Shown: positions 51,443 to 61,410, counted from the first letter of the stretch. The stretch: DNA of 64,000 nucleotides from Paraburkholderia sp. Tr-20389 (GCF_017104565.1 NZ_JAAGPD010000006.1:124001-188000), one strand, 5' to 3'. The notes: generated from the letters alone by a model not told the origin. Numbers and translations: made by a program.

Positions 51443-54400
51443 GTCAGTTGATCCAGCATCTCGCGTGTACTTGCAGCGGCCGTGACGAAGTCCAGCGCTT
51501 CGATCTCCGCGAGCAACCGGTCGAAACGCGGCTGCAACGCTGACGGCACATGCGGCGCAAGCGTTTCGGCGAGATCGATCGCTTCCAGATTGGACGCCTC
51601 CAGTCGTTCGAGCAGGCGGCCAAGCCGCTCCCGATACTCGTCCGTCTGCATGTGTTCCGCGGCGCCCGTGACGTGCCCGTTCGGCTTGTTGCCGAACACG
51701 AGACGCAACTGCGCGACGCTGTCGAGCAGCAGACGCTCCAGCCTGTCCACTTCGCCCGACGTCACGGCAGCCGCTTCGCCCTCGCCGGCCGCATCTGCCG
51801 CATTTGCCGCATTTACCTCTTGCACGCGATGTTCGAGCGCCGCCGCGAAACCAGCGAGTGCCTGTGCGCCCATTGTCCCCGCACTGCCCTTGATCGCATG
51901 CAGCAGCGCCGCGCTGCGTCCCGCACCCGTCTGCTCCGCTTCTTCGCGCAAGTCGTCGAGATGCCGCTCCATCTCGCCGACGAACACACCGAGCGCCTTG
52001 CGAATCAGATCCTCGCTGCCGCCAAAGCGCCCGACGATCGACTCTTTGCGTTCGAGCAATTCGCTCGCTGCGGCTTCTTCGGCTACGCGCGCTTCCGTTG
52101 CGACTGGCAGCGCGATCGCGTGCGTGTGCGCGAGCAGCACGTCGACCAGATGCTTGACGTCGATCGGTTTGCCGACGTGATCGTTCATGCCTGCCGCGAG
52201 ACACGCTTCACGGTCCGCGCGCGTCGCGTTCGCCGTCATCGCGATGACCGGCAGCGCCGCGAAGCGGCCGTGCGCGCGGATCAGCCGCGTCGCTTCGAGG
52301 CCGTCGACGTCGGGCATCTGCATGTCCATCAGCACCGCATCGAACACGCGCGTGCCCGTGAGCACCTTCTCGACGCCCTCCAGCCCGCTTTCGGCCAGCA
52401 CCACATGCGCGCCCTCGCGGCTCAGCAGCCCTTCGGCTACTTCGCGATTGAGCGGATTGTCTTCGACGACGAGCAGCGTGAGTCCGGCCAGACGCCCTTC
52501 GCCCACGGGCATGCGCGCCGTCCGTCGCGCGTGCGTGGTCTTCTGGCCCGTCAGCACGGTCTGCGCGAGCTGACGCGGCGTGACGGGCTTCGTGACGAAT
52601 GCATCGAACGGCATGTCGTCGGATTCCTGCGCGGCCGCCAGCACTTCCTGGCCATAGGCCGTAATCATCACGATAGCGGGTGTGCTGCGTCCCGCACGCG
52701 CTTCCTCGATGCGCCGCGCCGCCGACAGTCCATCGAGATCGGGCATGCGCCAGTCGAGCAGGATCACGTCGTAGCCTTCGTGCTCGCGCTCGGCGGCTGC
52801 CGCCAGCTTGACGGCCGAAATGCCGCCCGGTACGACATCCGCCTCCCAGCCCAGCGCCCGCGCCGTGCGCGACAGCACTTCGCGGGCAATGCCGTTGTCG
52901 TCGGCGACGAGCACGCGCAAGCGGCGATCGAGGGCGAGATGCAGATCGAGGTCGTCCGCGTGCACATCGTCGCTGACGCCGAGATTGATGTCGAACCAGA
53001 AGCGACTGCCCTTGCCGAGCTGGCTCGCCACTTCGAGCCTGCCGCCCATCAGTTCGACGAGCCGCCGGCTGATTGCAAGGCCCAGGCCTGTGCCGCCGAA
53101 GCGACGCGTCGTCGAGACTTCGGCCTGACTGAAGCCTTCGAAGATCTGGCCGATCTGCGCCTCGCTGATGCCGATGCCGCTGTCCGTCACCGCGATGCGC
53201 ACGCGCACGCCCGAATCGAGCCGCGACAGCAGCGTGAAGCTGACGACCACCTGGCCTTTGATCGTGAACTTGAGCGCGTTGCCCGCGAGATTCACGAGCA
53301 CCTGCTGCAACCGCAAGCTGTCGCCGATCACGAAGGGCGGCAGATCGGGGCTGATATCGAACAGGACTTCGACTTCCTTGTCGTACTGGTTGCCCGACAG
53401 CACGACGCCGAGATCCTGCATCAGCGGCTCGATTTCGAACGAATGCGCATCGAGCTGCAGTTTGCCCGCTTCGATCTTCGAGTAGTCGAGCACGTCGTTC
53501 AGCAAGCCGAGCAGCGACTTCGCGGCCGTTTCTGCCTTCACGACATAGCCGCCCTGACGCTCGTTGAGCCCCGTCGATTGCACGAGATCGAGCATGCCGA
53601 GCACCGCGTTCAACGGCGTGCGGATTTCATGGCTCATGTTGGCGAGGAACGCCGACTTCGCTTCGTTCGCGGCGTCGGCCTGCTGCTTGGCATCGCGTAG
53701 CCGAAGCTCGATGTTGCGCTGCTCGGTGACGTCGTGCGTGACGCCCGTCATGCCGACGGGATTGCCCACCGCGTCGCGCCGCACGGTGAAGGTGGTCTGG
53801 AGATGCCGGATCTCGTCGCGCTCGCCCTTCGGCAGCACGATCCGGTAGAGCGGCAAAGGGATGTGTTTCGACGTCACCTCGCCGGCAAACGCGGCTTCCA
53901 GTCTTTCGACGGCTGCCGGTCGGTCTTCCTCGTGCACGCGCGAAAGCCAATGCTCGAATCGCAAGCCTTCGGCAGGCGTCGTGGTCATGCCGAAAATCTC
54001 GAACATGCGTGTATTCCAGCGCAGCGCATCGTTCGAGAATTCCCACGACCAGATGCCGAGTTCGGCGATGTCCGCTGCCAGCAGCAGTTGATCGCGCGCC
54101 TCGGACAACTCTGCGCGCTCGCGAATCTGTACGGACATGTCGGTGATCACGCACACGAAGCGGCGCTCGCCGCCCATCACCATCGCCCCCGTCGACACAT
54201 GTATGGGGAACACGCTGCCGTCCTTGCGCAAACCCGCCAGCTCGCATTCGCTGACGATGTCGTGCCCATCCGTCCCGGCGCGCTCGGCGAACTGCGAGGC
54301 GTAGCGGTCGAACAATTCGTGGACCGTGCCCGACACGAGCACGCGCACGTCCTTGCCGGCGATCTCATGCTCGGCATAACCGAACGCTTTCTCGCCCGCC

Positions 54401-55467
54401 GGATTGAGCGACAGGATCACGCCCGAACGGTCGAGCGTGATGATGGGATTGACGGCCGTGTCGAGAATCGCGCGCCGCGTTTCGAGACTCGCGGCCAGCT
54501 TGCGCTCGACCCGCGTGCGCGCGTTGGCATTGCGCACCAGCCGCCAGCCGAACACGGCGAGCATCAGCACCAGCACCGTCGTGCCCGCTGCGTGCCACAG
54601 CGTATCCGACCACCACGGCGCGAGAATTTCGTTCTGCGCGAGCGCGGCCACGACGAACAGCGGGTAACGGCCGAGGTTGCGCTCGCTGTTCAGGCGCGTG
54701 ACGCCGTCCTGTGCGGACTTCGAGACGAAGCGGGCCGTGTCGCCCGATCGCTGATGCACTTTGAACAGCATCGTATCGGCGACATCCTTGCCGACGAAGC
54801 GCGTTTCGAACGGACGGCGCACCACCATTACGCCGTTGTCCGTCACGAGCGCGACAGCGCCGTATCGGCCGATGTCGAGGCTGTCGTAGAAGCGCGAGAA
54901 GAAATCGATGTCGATGGTCGCGAGCGCGACGCCGGCGAACTGTCCGTCCGGTCCGTCGACGCGCCGCGACACGGGGATGATCCATTTGCCCGTCGAGCGG
55001 CTTTGTACGGGCATGCTGATATGCACGCCACGATCGGCGTGCGTGCGGTGGTAAGCGAAATACTCGCGATCGGCGTTGTTGAAGCTCTTGACGAGCGTGG
55101 GCTGCGAATTGGCAAGCCAGTTGCCGTCGCGGTCGTACAGATAGAGGCCGTTGAGTTGCGGCAATTCCGCGGCACGCTGCATGAACAGCCGGTGCAGCCG
55201 TTCGAGCGCGTCGGGGCTCACGCCGTCATGTTCGACGCGCTCGACCACGTCGACGAGCGTGGTATCGGCCTGCCTGATCGTGTCGTCGGCGTGCTGCGCC
55301 ATTGCGCGCGCGAGGTTCGCTGTCGCGACGGACATTTCTTCCATCTGGTCCTGACGCGCGGTGAAGCTGCGCCATACGTCGCTGCCGATCAGCAGCGCGC
55401 ACACGATGACGATGAACAGCGTCACCCGGATGGGAAGGGATATCCGTCTGAAAATCCGACTGGCCAA
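51436..55467 (-). CDS. Hybrid sensor histidine kinase: sensor-PAS-PAS-HisKA-HATPase-REC-REC-Hpt
   Basis: This 1343-residue inner-membrane kinase has a first helix at about 13-29, a periplasmic dCache-like sensor at about 40-285, and a second helix at about 293-308. Two PAS modules follow (about 330-450 and 465-590), the second with a PAC segment. The phospho-histidine is H613 in MSHEIRTPLN; the ATPase domain has N-box and G-boxes (LAGNALKFT; FGGTGLGLAIS). Receiver 1 has D905 (LLDWRMPD), receiver 2 D1048 (LMDMQMPD), and the Hpt domain H1190 (LLHAIKGSAG). The coupled downstream gene is a REC-GGDEF protein, so the signal probably changes cyclic di-GMP. Confidence 0.94.
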   Translation of the reverse strand: MASRIFRRISLPIRVTLFIVIVCALLIGSDVWRSFTARQDQMEEMSVATANLARAMAQHADDTIRQADTTLVDVVERVEHDGVSPDALERLHRLFMQRAAELPQLNGLYLYDRDGNWLANSQPTLVKSFNNADREYFAYHRTHADRGVHISMPVQSRSTGKWIIPVSRRVDGPDGQFAGVALATIDIDFFSRFYDSLDIGRYGAVALVTDNGVMVVRRPFETRFVGKDVADTMLFKVHQRSGDTARFVSKSAQDGVTRLNSERNLGRYPLFVVAALAQNEILAPWWSDTLWHAAGTTVLVLMLAVFGWRLVRNANARTRVERKLAASLETRRAILDTAVNPIITLDRSGVILSLNPAGEKAFGYAEHEIAGKDVRVLVSGTVHELFDRYASQFAERAGTDGHDIVSECELAGLRKDGSVFPIHVSTGAMVMGGERRFVCVITDMSVQIRERAELSEARDQLLLAADIAELGIWSWEFSNDALRWNTRMFEIFGMTTTPAEGLRFEHWLSRVHEEDRPAAVERLEAAFAGEVTSKHIPLPLYRIVLPKGERDEIRHLQTTFTVRRDAVGNPVGMTGVTHDVTEQRNIELRLRDAKQQADAANEAKSAFLANMSHEIRTPLNAVLGMLDLVQSTGLNERQGGYVVKAETAAKSLLGLLNDVLDYSKIEAGKLQLDAHSFEIEPLMQDLGVVLSGNQYDKEVEVLFDISPDLPPFVIGDSLRLQQVLVNLAGNALKFTIKGQVVVSFTLLSRLDSGVRVRIAVTDSGIGISEAQIGQIFEGFSQAEVSTTRRFGGTGLGLAISRRLVELMGGRLEVASQLGKGSRFWFDINLGVSDDVHADDLDLHLALDRRLRVLVADDNGIAREVLSRTARALGWEADVVPGGISAVKLAAAAEREHEGYDVILLDWRMPDLDGLSAARRIEEARAGRSTPAIVMITAYGQEVLAAAQESDDMPFDAFVTKPVTPRQLAQTVLTGQKTTHARRTARMPVGEGRLAGLTLLVVEDNPLNREVAEGLLSREGAHVVLAESGLEGVEKVLTGTRVFDAVLMDMQMPDVDGLEATRLIRAHGRFAALPVIAMTANATRADREACLAAGMNDHVGKPIDVKHLVDVLLAHTHAIALPVATEARVAEEAAASELLERKESIVGRFGGSEDLIRKALGVFVGEMERHLDDLREEAEQTGAGRSAALLHAIKGSAGTMGAQALAGFAAALEHRVQEVNAANAADAAGEGEAAAVTSGEVDRLERLLLDSVAQLRLVFGNKPNGHVTGAAEHMQTDEYRERLGRLLERLEASNLEAIDLAETLAPHVPSALQPRFDRLLAEIEALDFVTAAASTREMLDQLTC

Positions 55468-55543
55468 GCGAAGTCTCCGACATGCTTACCGCATCAGTTG
55501 AAGGTGGCCTGTCAGTAATTCTTGCCGCCTGTCGTTTGCGTAG

Positions 55544-55573
55544 CAATCGCTGAAAAGCACTTTGCAGCGATTG
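55544..55573. promoter_or_regulatory. Inverted repeat upstream of the hybrid kinase gene
   Basis: CAATCGCTG (55544-55552) and CAGCGATTG (55565-55573) are perfect 9-base arms around a 12-base spacer, 77 bases upstream of the kinase start. It could be an operator or a leader hairpin. Confidence 0.45.
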
Positions 55574-56059
55574 TCGCGCATGCAAGGAAAGTGCCTTAGG
55601 TCCAGACTACCTTGACTTTCCGGTTAACGGCAATGGTTGCTGGTTCTTTAAGACTGTGGCTTCGTAACCCCGGCGAGCAACGATCGGGACTGTTCCGCGT
55701 CCCTCGTGCGTTGTTTCATATAGGCGAACGCACGACTCGATGCTCGATGCTCGATACCGGATCGTCAATTCAGCTTGAAGCCCGTGTCTTCTTCCGTGAG
55801 CGCGTCGACTATTCGAAGCGGCTCAAAGAGCGCGTGGCAATCGAAAGCAAGAAGGGCTGTGAACAGTTCGCCGGGCCTGAAAATTTCGACTCAATAAAAC
55901 GTCTTTATTCGTAAGGGTGAAGACGCACTGCATTCGAGCCGATTCTCGACGCACGGTTGCACGGAATCCCCGGTCTGTCATTCGGGTTGCCGGAGTCAAC
56001 AGACGCTCTCGCAACACCGGCAGTACATCTCCTCTCGTCGGCATAGGAGGGAGCGAGCG
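55574..56059. other. Noncoding gap before the SIR2-TIR/nSTAND unit
   Basis: This gap holds no convincing gene. An open frame at 55612-55914 on the plus strand has no family resemblance or good ribosome site. The right end has a very good AGGAGGG ribosome site for the next gene. Base composition falls somewhat toward 55850-55910 (AAAACGTCTTTATTCG), where the promoter of the unit may lie. Confidence 0.55.
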
Positions 56060-57457
56060 ATGAACGAAGACTTTCGCTGGGACAACCTGCTCGAGTACAT
56101 CGAGGACGGCAAGGTCGTGCCGATAATTGGCCAGGAACTCGTGCAGGCGGAGTACCAGGGGCGCCTGGTCTCGCTGCAGGCGTTACTTGCCGAACGCCTC
56201 GCGGAACGTGAAAAGCTTTCTGTCGAATGGACCCGCCACTTCGAACTCAACGATGCCGTCGGCGCCTATCTCGAGCAGCCCTACATCAAACTCGCGGGTC
56301 TTTACGACCGCGTGTGCAGCCTGCTGAAAAGTCTATCGCCACCTTTTCCTGTGCCCCCCGCGTTGATCCAGCTAGCGCAGATACGGCCGCTCGAACTGTT
56401 CGTCAGTCTGACCTTCGACTCCCTGATGGCACGCGCGCTCGACCAGGTGCGCTTCAGCGGCCAGCCAGTGACCCGCGAAATCGAATTCTCGCTGAACCAG
56501 TCCACAGCGGCCCATAACGAAGCGCAACTGCCGCGCTCGAGTGCGGCGCCCGTGGTCTTCAACCTGTTCGGCCGCGCCGGAGGCAAATCCGATTTCGCGA
56601 TTCACGACGAGGATCGGCTCGAATTCATCCACCGTCTGGTGAGTGGCGACGTACCGCCGCCCGAGTGGCTGCTGTCGGAGTTGCGCAATAGCCACCTTCT
56701 GCTGCTCGGGGCTCATTTCCCCGACTGGCTCGGACGCTTCATTCTGCGTGCGGCCACACGCGACCGTTTGCGCATCGCGCAGCGCGCGTACTTCACCGCG
56801 GGCGAGCTGACCACATCGGAAACGGCGCTTGCCGAGTTTCTGCGGCGTTTCGGGCGGGAAACGGAAATCAACCTTTATGTCGGAACCGCCGCAGAGTTCA
56901 CCGCGGAACTGCATGAACGCTGGATGAAGCGCAATCCCGAGATGTCGCAGAGCCCGGTTGAGCAACCGGATGCGCAACCCGCACGCGGCAGCATATTCAT
57001 CAGCTACGGGCGCGAGAACCTGAATGAAGTGGAACGGCTGCATGCAGCCATCACAGCGCTAGGCGGTGACGTGTGGTTCGACAAGGTCGAACTGGCGCCC
57101 GGTGATTATTGGGAGCGAAAGATCCTTCCACAAATTCAGCGCGACGTGAGGCTCTTCTTGCCGGTGATTTCGCAGCGCACTGCCAACCGGCTGCAAACCT
57201 CGGAAGGCTACGTCTTTCAGGAGTGGGGCGAGGCAATCAAACGAAAGAAGCGTATGCCGGCACGTAAATTCATCATGCCGGTCGTCATCGACCACGACTA
57301 CACAGGCGACATGAGTCGCTACCAGTCGATCTTCGACACGTTTCCCGACATGCAGGAAGTACATGCAGGATATGCCCCGGGCGGCGAACCCGACGAAGAA
57401 CTCAAGACATCGCTCGTCAACGAGATTCGCTCCATGCGGCGCGAGGACGCGCGATGA
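56060..57457 (+). CDS. SIR2-like domain fused to a C-terminal TIR domain, probable immune effector
   Basis: The 465-residue protein has two domains. Residues of about 1-285 resemble the SIR2-like fold: nucleotide loop KVVPIIGQELV (18-28), the LFVSLTFDSLMARAL strand (113-127), VVFNLFGRAGG (165-175) and LLLLGAHFPDWLGRF (213-227). The positions that hold the catalytic Asn and His in NADase SIR2 domains appear as F here (LTFDS, NLFG), so this half may not hydrolyse NAD. A linker of about 20 residues leads to a TIR domain (310-460): SIFISYGREN, DVWFDKVELAPGDYWERKI, with candidate catalytic E352. TIR NADases of this form act in bacterial immunity. The gene has a strong AGGAGGG site and overlaps the nSTAND gene by ATGA. 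Confidence 0.8.
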   Translation: MNEDFRWDNLLEYIEDGKVVPIIGQELVQAEYQGRLVSLQALLAERLAEREKLSVEWTRHFELNDAVGAYLEQPYIKLAGLYDRVCSLLKSLSPPFPVPPALIQLAQIRPLELFVSLTFDSLMARALDQVRFSGQPVTREIEFSLNQSTAAHNEAQLPRSSAAPVVFNLFGRAGGKSDFAIHDEDRLEFIHRLVSGDVPPPEWLLSELRNSHLLLLGAHFPDWLGRFILRAATRDRLRIAQRAYFTAGELTTSETALAEFLRRFGRETEINLYVGTAAEFTAELHERWMKRNPEMSQSPVEQPDAQPARGSIFISYGRENLNEVERLHAAITALGGDVWFDKVELAPGDYWERKILPQIQRDVRLFLPVISQRTANRLQTSEGYVFQEWGEAIKRKKRMPARKFIMPVVIDHDYTGDMSRYQSIFDTFPDMQEVHAGYAPGGEPDEELKTSLVNEIRSMRREDAR

Positions 57458-60400
57458 ATACGCGCGACGGTCCGGTGTCGCCGCAACAGCTCGACCCGCA
57501 GAATCCGTGGCCGGGGCTTGCGTCTTACGACGAGTCGTCGTGGGAGTTCTTCAGCGGACGCAGCATGGAATCGGAGGAGCTTCTGCGCCGCATCCTCGAC
57601 GAGCCGGTTACCGTGCTGTTCGGAAAATCCGGACTCGGCAAATCGTCGCTGCTCAAAGCGGGGGTTTTTCCCCGTTTGCGCGACAAGGGATATCTGCCGG
57701 TTCTGGTGCGGCTGCAGATCCGCCCCGGCGCGGGCGCGCTGATCGATCAACTGGCACTCGCGCTCTTCGAGACGCTGAGGACCTGGGGCGTCGATCACGC
57801 GCCGCCGCAACCCGGGCAGTCGCTGTGGGCTTACCTGCACACGCCGGGGCGCGAATTCTGGACGAAGCACAACCACATGACGCAGCCGGTGTTCGTGCTC
57901 GACCAGTTCGAGGAACTGTTTACGCTCGGTCGCGCCGTACTTGAAGAAGTCGCTGCGTTTCGGGAAGCGCTTGCGGACCTGGCCGAGAACCGCATCCCTG
58001 CTACGTTGATGCAGCGCGTGAAGGAAATCGACGAGGACGAAGAAGAGATCGACACGGAGGCGATGCCCTACAAGATCGTCCTTTCGTTGCGCGAAGACTT
58101 CCTCGCTGATCTCGAAGACTGGCGTCCGATCATGCCGTCGCTGCGTCACAACCGTATGCGCCTGCTGCCAATGGGCACGAAACAGGCGCTACAGGCCGTC
58201 TACAACACGCAGACCGCACATCTCGTCACCGAACCGCTCGCGCGGAAAATAGTCGATTTTCTATCGAGGGGCGCGGCACACGATGACCACGCCAGCATCG
58301 AAGCACGCGCGCTTCGTACGGTCGAACCGGCGTTGCTGAGTCTGTTTTGCCTCGGTGTCAACGAACATCGCAAGCAAGCCGGCGCACAGCAGATCACGTC
58401 GGAGATGTTCGAAGGCGAGAAAGACACCATCGTGATCGCGTTCTATCGACGGTGCCTGCAGGTGTTTCCCGATCGTGTTCGGCATTTTGTCGAAGACAAG
58501 CTCATCACCGAGCACGGCTACCGCAATAGCTACTCGACAGACGATGCTATCGCCAATGGCTATGTCACCGCGGAAGAACTGACCGCGCTGGTGGACGGCC
58601 GGTTGCTTCGCCTGGAGCAGCAACACGGGACGGACCGTGTCGAGCTGACCCACGACATCCTCACCAAGGCCGCGCTCGAGGAACGGGATCGCCGTCGTGT
58701 AGAGGAGCGCGTCGCCGCCGCGCAGTTGCAGCGTCGAAAGATGTTGAAGGGTGTCGGTGCGAGCGTGCTGGTGGCTTTGTTGTTCTTTGGCTTGGGAGTC
58801 TACGGATTACACTCGAGGGATGAAGCGCTCGACGCAAAGAACACTGCCGTGCTCGCGAGAGAAGCGGCGCTCAACGCGAAGAACACCGCAGAACGCGCGC
58901 AAAAAAACGCGCAAGAAAACTTCATGGCCGCGAGCCACGCGAAAGCTGATGCAGAGAAGAAAAGCCGTGAACTCGCGGAAAACCGCGACCAGCTGCAGGA
59001 AAAAATCAAACGGCTCGACACGACCAGACAGCAGCTCCAGATCAAAGCAAACGAGGCACGCAAGCAGACGAGCCTGGCAGAAGCCGCACGTACCCTTGCT
59101 CAGTCGAAAGAGAGCGCGGCGCTCGCCAAAGCCACCCGGAATAGCAACCCTGAACTGGCCGTTCAGCACGCACTGCAAGGATTATCGTACGCGGACACAT
59201 CGGAGGCACGTTCCGCGTTGCTATCCGCTGCGCGGTACACGTGGCCATTGGCCAGGCTCGATGCCCAGCAGGTGGGTGGGAGGCCGAGCTTCGTCACGCT
59301 CGACCCGCGTGGCGAACTCCTCGCCGTACTCGTGGAAAATTCGGCCTTTACCGTGTGGGACGTCAGCGGACCAGCTCCGAAAAAGCTCTGGTCGTCCGGG
59401 CCGACCATCGACGACGCGATGTTCGTTGCCTTCAGCCCTGAACCGGCCATGCTGGCAGTATCGCGCCCGCATTCGGTGGACTTGTTCGACGCGCACACGG
59501 GCCAACTGAAACAGTCGCTGCCGCAATCAGGCCTGGATGACGTGCAACTCGCGTTTAGCGCGGACGGCAAGTGGCTTGCGTCGATCCAGAGCAACCACGA
59601 GGTCACCATATGGAACGTCCGCGACCCGAACGTGGCGCCCACAACGACTGATGTGCATGCAGGCAAGCTGGTCGGGATTGCCGTTCTTCACGACGGCAAG
59701 ACGATTATCGGGGTTGGCGAGGACTCGTCCCTGTTCGCCACGCGAATCGAACGGATGCCGGACGGAACATGGTCGAAGACCAACATCGATTTCGACATCT
59801 GCAAAGGTCTGCAATCGGTATCGATCAGCCCGGCAATCACGTCCGCAACCATGAGAGCAAAGGTCTGTTTGTACGAGGTTGGAAACGATCAGGTCCACCA
59901 GACGCCCAGCGAAGACCGCGTGATCTTCGATGTTTTCTGGAGCATGAGAGGCGGTGCATTCGCGGAGTACGTGGATAGCGGGGATATCGTTGTTGGAGCA
60001 GGCGATCCGCAACGTCATCGCCTTGAGAATCGCGTCAGGGGTGCCAGCGCGCGCCGCGCGGATGGCGACGTAGCGGCAATCTCGGTGAGCGACGACGCTT
60101 CCCGCGTCGCATTCATCGATTCGTCCGGTGCTGTGCGCATCTACTCCCTCGCACGAAACAAGCCGCTGCTTTCGACGTTCGATCAACCCTCGACCGTCGA
60201 CGTCTCGCCCGATGGCCGATGGATCGCCGCTGCGCGTGCGGCCTCATCAACCACGGCGGTCCAAACGGATGCCGTCATCGATGTGATCCCGTTACCCGCA
60301 GCGGACGGCTCACCGGCAAAGGCGCGTCAGATCCCATTGCCCGTGCTGCCGCGCGCGCTCTATGCCGTGCGTGACGGGATCGTTGCCACCGTCAGCGAGG

Positions 60401-61410
60401 GCAACCGCCCCCGTATATACGTGTTCGATCCCGTTACCGGCGAGAACCGCGTTTCGCCGTTTGTGGGCAATGCCATCGTCCTCGGAAAAGAAGGCGAACT
60501 TCTGTTGCAGATTCGGCCTGACGAACCCATCGAAGTGATTCGTTTGCGTGACGGCGCAACCGTAACGCCCAAAGACGAGCGAGACAGTAGCCGTCGATCC
60601 ACGGTCGTAACGTCGCCCTCGCGCACCGCGCTAGCCTTCGTGCGGCAGCCCGCGACGCCTGCGGACCGTACCGTGGCAACCGTCTATGCGGTGCGTGGCG
60701 AACAGTTGGTGCAATTGGGACCGATCAGGGATCTGCCCGCCCGCGCTGCCGTGACCATCGCCGACGACGGCCGGCTCGCTACCGACCCTGCGCCTGCTGA
60801 CCAGCTCCGCCCTGTCGTGTGCTCCGTCACGAATGATACGGCGACGAATGTCAGGCAATTGCAGATCGCGCGCCGCGAGGGGATGAACCATGTCACGAGC
60901 AGCAGTCCACTCGGACAATTCACGCTCAGGATTCCAATCCGCACGGACAACAATGACAAGGCGGAAATAGACGTCGTGCGACGCGCGACCAGCGCGAAAA
61001 TTGCGACTCTGAAAGATACGGAGAAGTGGTGTTTCAGCGCCGACGATCGGTGGCTGGCTGTGTGGAGTCCGACGGACATCCGTGTGCTCGATTTGACGTC
61101 GGGTGACGCCGCGTTCACGCTTCGATTTTCCGATTTCGAAGGCGTGGAGGGGGTCGCGTTCAAGGCACACAATACGATTATGGAAGTCGCGCTGCACAAC
61201 GGCACTATGCTGGTTCCAATAGACCGCGGCTTGACGGAGCGCTTTGCACGCTCGTTGAGCACATACAAGTCATCCCCGGAAGAACCGTGCCCTCGTAATC
61301 CCAGCGGTGCGCAATGTCGACTGCAGATCGCGGAATCACGGGCGCCTGCCACCGCGCAGCGGGCTCTACCCGGTCACGGTACGCGGGTGTCTCGCGATGC
61401 CCCCGAATAG
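57454..61410 (+). CDS. nSTAND NTPase with membrane segment, coiled coil and beta-propeller (putative defence sensor)
   Basis: The 1318-residue protein starts with the nSTAND1 pattern NPWPGLASYDESSWEFFSGR (17-36), Walker A GKSGLGKSS (57-65) and Walker B VFVLDQFEELF (146-156); a helical/winged region runs to about 425. A hydrophobic helix at about 434-452 (GASVLVALLFFGLGVYGL) may anchor it in the membrane. A long coiled coil (about 455-560), NPELAVQHALQGL helices and a divergent WD40-like propeller (about 605-1255) follow; in STAND proteins such repeats sense a trigger. Translation is coupled to the SIR2-TIR gene, so it probably controls that effector. The propeller lacks regular WD motifs. Confidence 0.85.
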   Translation: MNTRDGPVSPQQLDPQNPWPGLASYDESSWEFFSGRSMESEELLRRILDEPVTVLFGKSGLGKSSLLKAGVFPRLRDKGYLPVLVRLQIRPGAGALIDQLALALFETLRTWGVDHAPPQPGQSLWAYLHTPGREFWTKHNHMTQPVFVLDQFEELFTLGRAVLEEVAAFREALADLAENRIPATLMQRVKEIDEDEEEIDTEAMPYKIVLSLREDFLADLEDWRPIMPSLRHNRMRLLPMGTKQALQAVYNTQTAHLVTEPLARKIVDFLSRGAAHDDHASIEARALRTVEPALLSLFCLGVNEHRKQAGAQQITSEMFEGEKDTIVIAFYRRCLQVFPDRVRHFVEDKLITEHGYRNSYSTDDAIANGYVTAEELTALVDGRLLRLEQQHGTDRVELTHDILTKAALEERDRRRVEERVAAAQLQRRKMLKGVGASVLVALLFFGLGVYGLHSRDEALDAKNTAVLAREAALNAKNTAERAQKNAQENFMAASHAKADAEKKSRELAENRDQLQEKIKRLDTTRQQLQIKANEARKQTSLAEAARTLAQSKESAALAKATRNSNPELAVQHALQGLSYADTSEARSALLSAARYTWPLARLDAQQVGGRPSFVTLDPRGELLAVLVENSAFTVWDVSGPAPKKLWSSGPTIDDAMFVAFSPEPAMLAVSRPHSVDLFDAHTGQLKQSLPQSGLDDVQLAFSADGKWLASIQSNHEVTIWNVRDPNVAPTTTDVHAGKLVGIAVLHDGKTIIGVGEDSSLFATRIERMPDGTWSKTNIDFDICKGLQSVSISPAITSATMRAKVCLYEVGNDQVHQTPSEDRVIFDVFWSMRGGAFAEYVDSGDIVVGAGDPQRHRLENRVRGASARRADGDVAAISVSDDASRVAFIDSSGAVRIYSLARNKPLLSTFDQPSTVDVSPDGRWIAAARAASSTTAVQTDAVIDVIPLPAADGSPAKARQIPLPVLPRALYAVRDGIVATVSEGNRPRIYVFDPVTGENRVSPFVGNAIVLGKEGELLLQIRPDEPIEVIRLRDGATVTPKDERDSSRRSTVVTSPSRTALAFVRQPATPADRTVATVYAVRGEQLVQLGPIRDLPARAAVTIADDGRLATDPAPADQLRPVVCSVTNDTATNVRQLQIARREGMNHVTSSSPLGQFTLRIPIRTDNNDKAEIDVVRRATSAKIATLKDTEKWCFSADDRWLAVWSPTDIRVLDLTSGDAAFTLRFSDFEGVEGVAFKAHNTIMEVALHNGTMLVPIDRGLTERFARSLSTYKSSPEEPCPRNPSGAQCRLQIAESRAPATAQRALPGHGTRVSRDAPE

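Noticed and set aside
51550-53700. 716-codon open frame on the plus strand
   Set aside because: Antisense to the receiver and kinase domains of the hybrid histidine kinase; no family pattern and no ribosome site.
55612-55914. 100-codon open frame before the SIR2-TIR gene
   Set aside because: No good ribosome site and no recognisable fold; more likely leader or promoter DNA.
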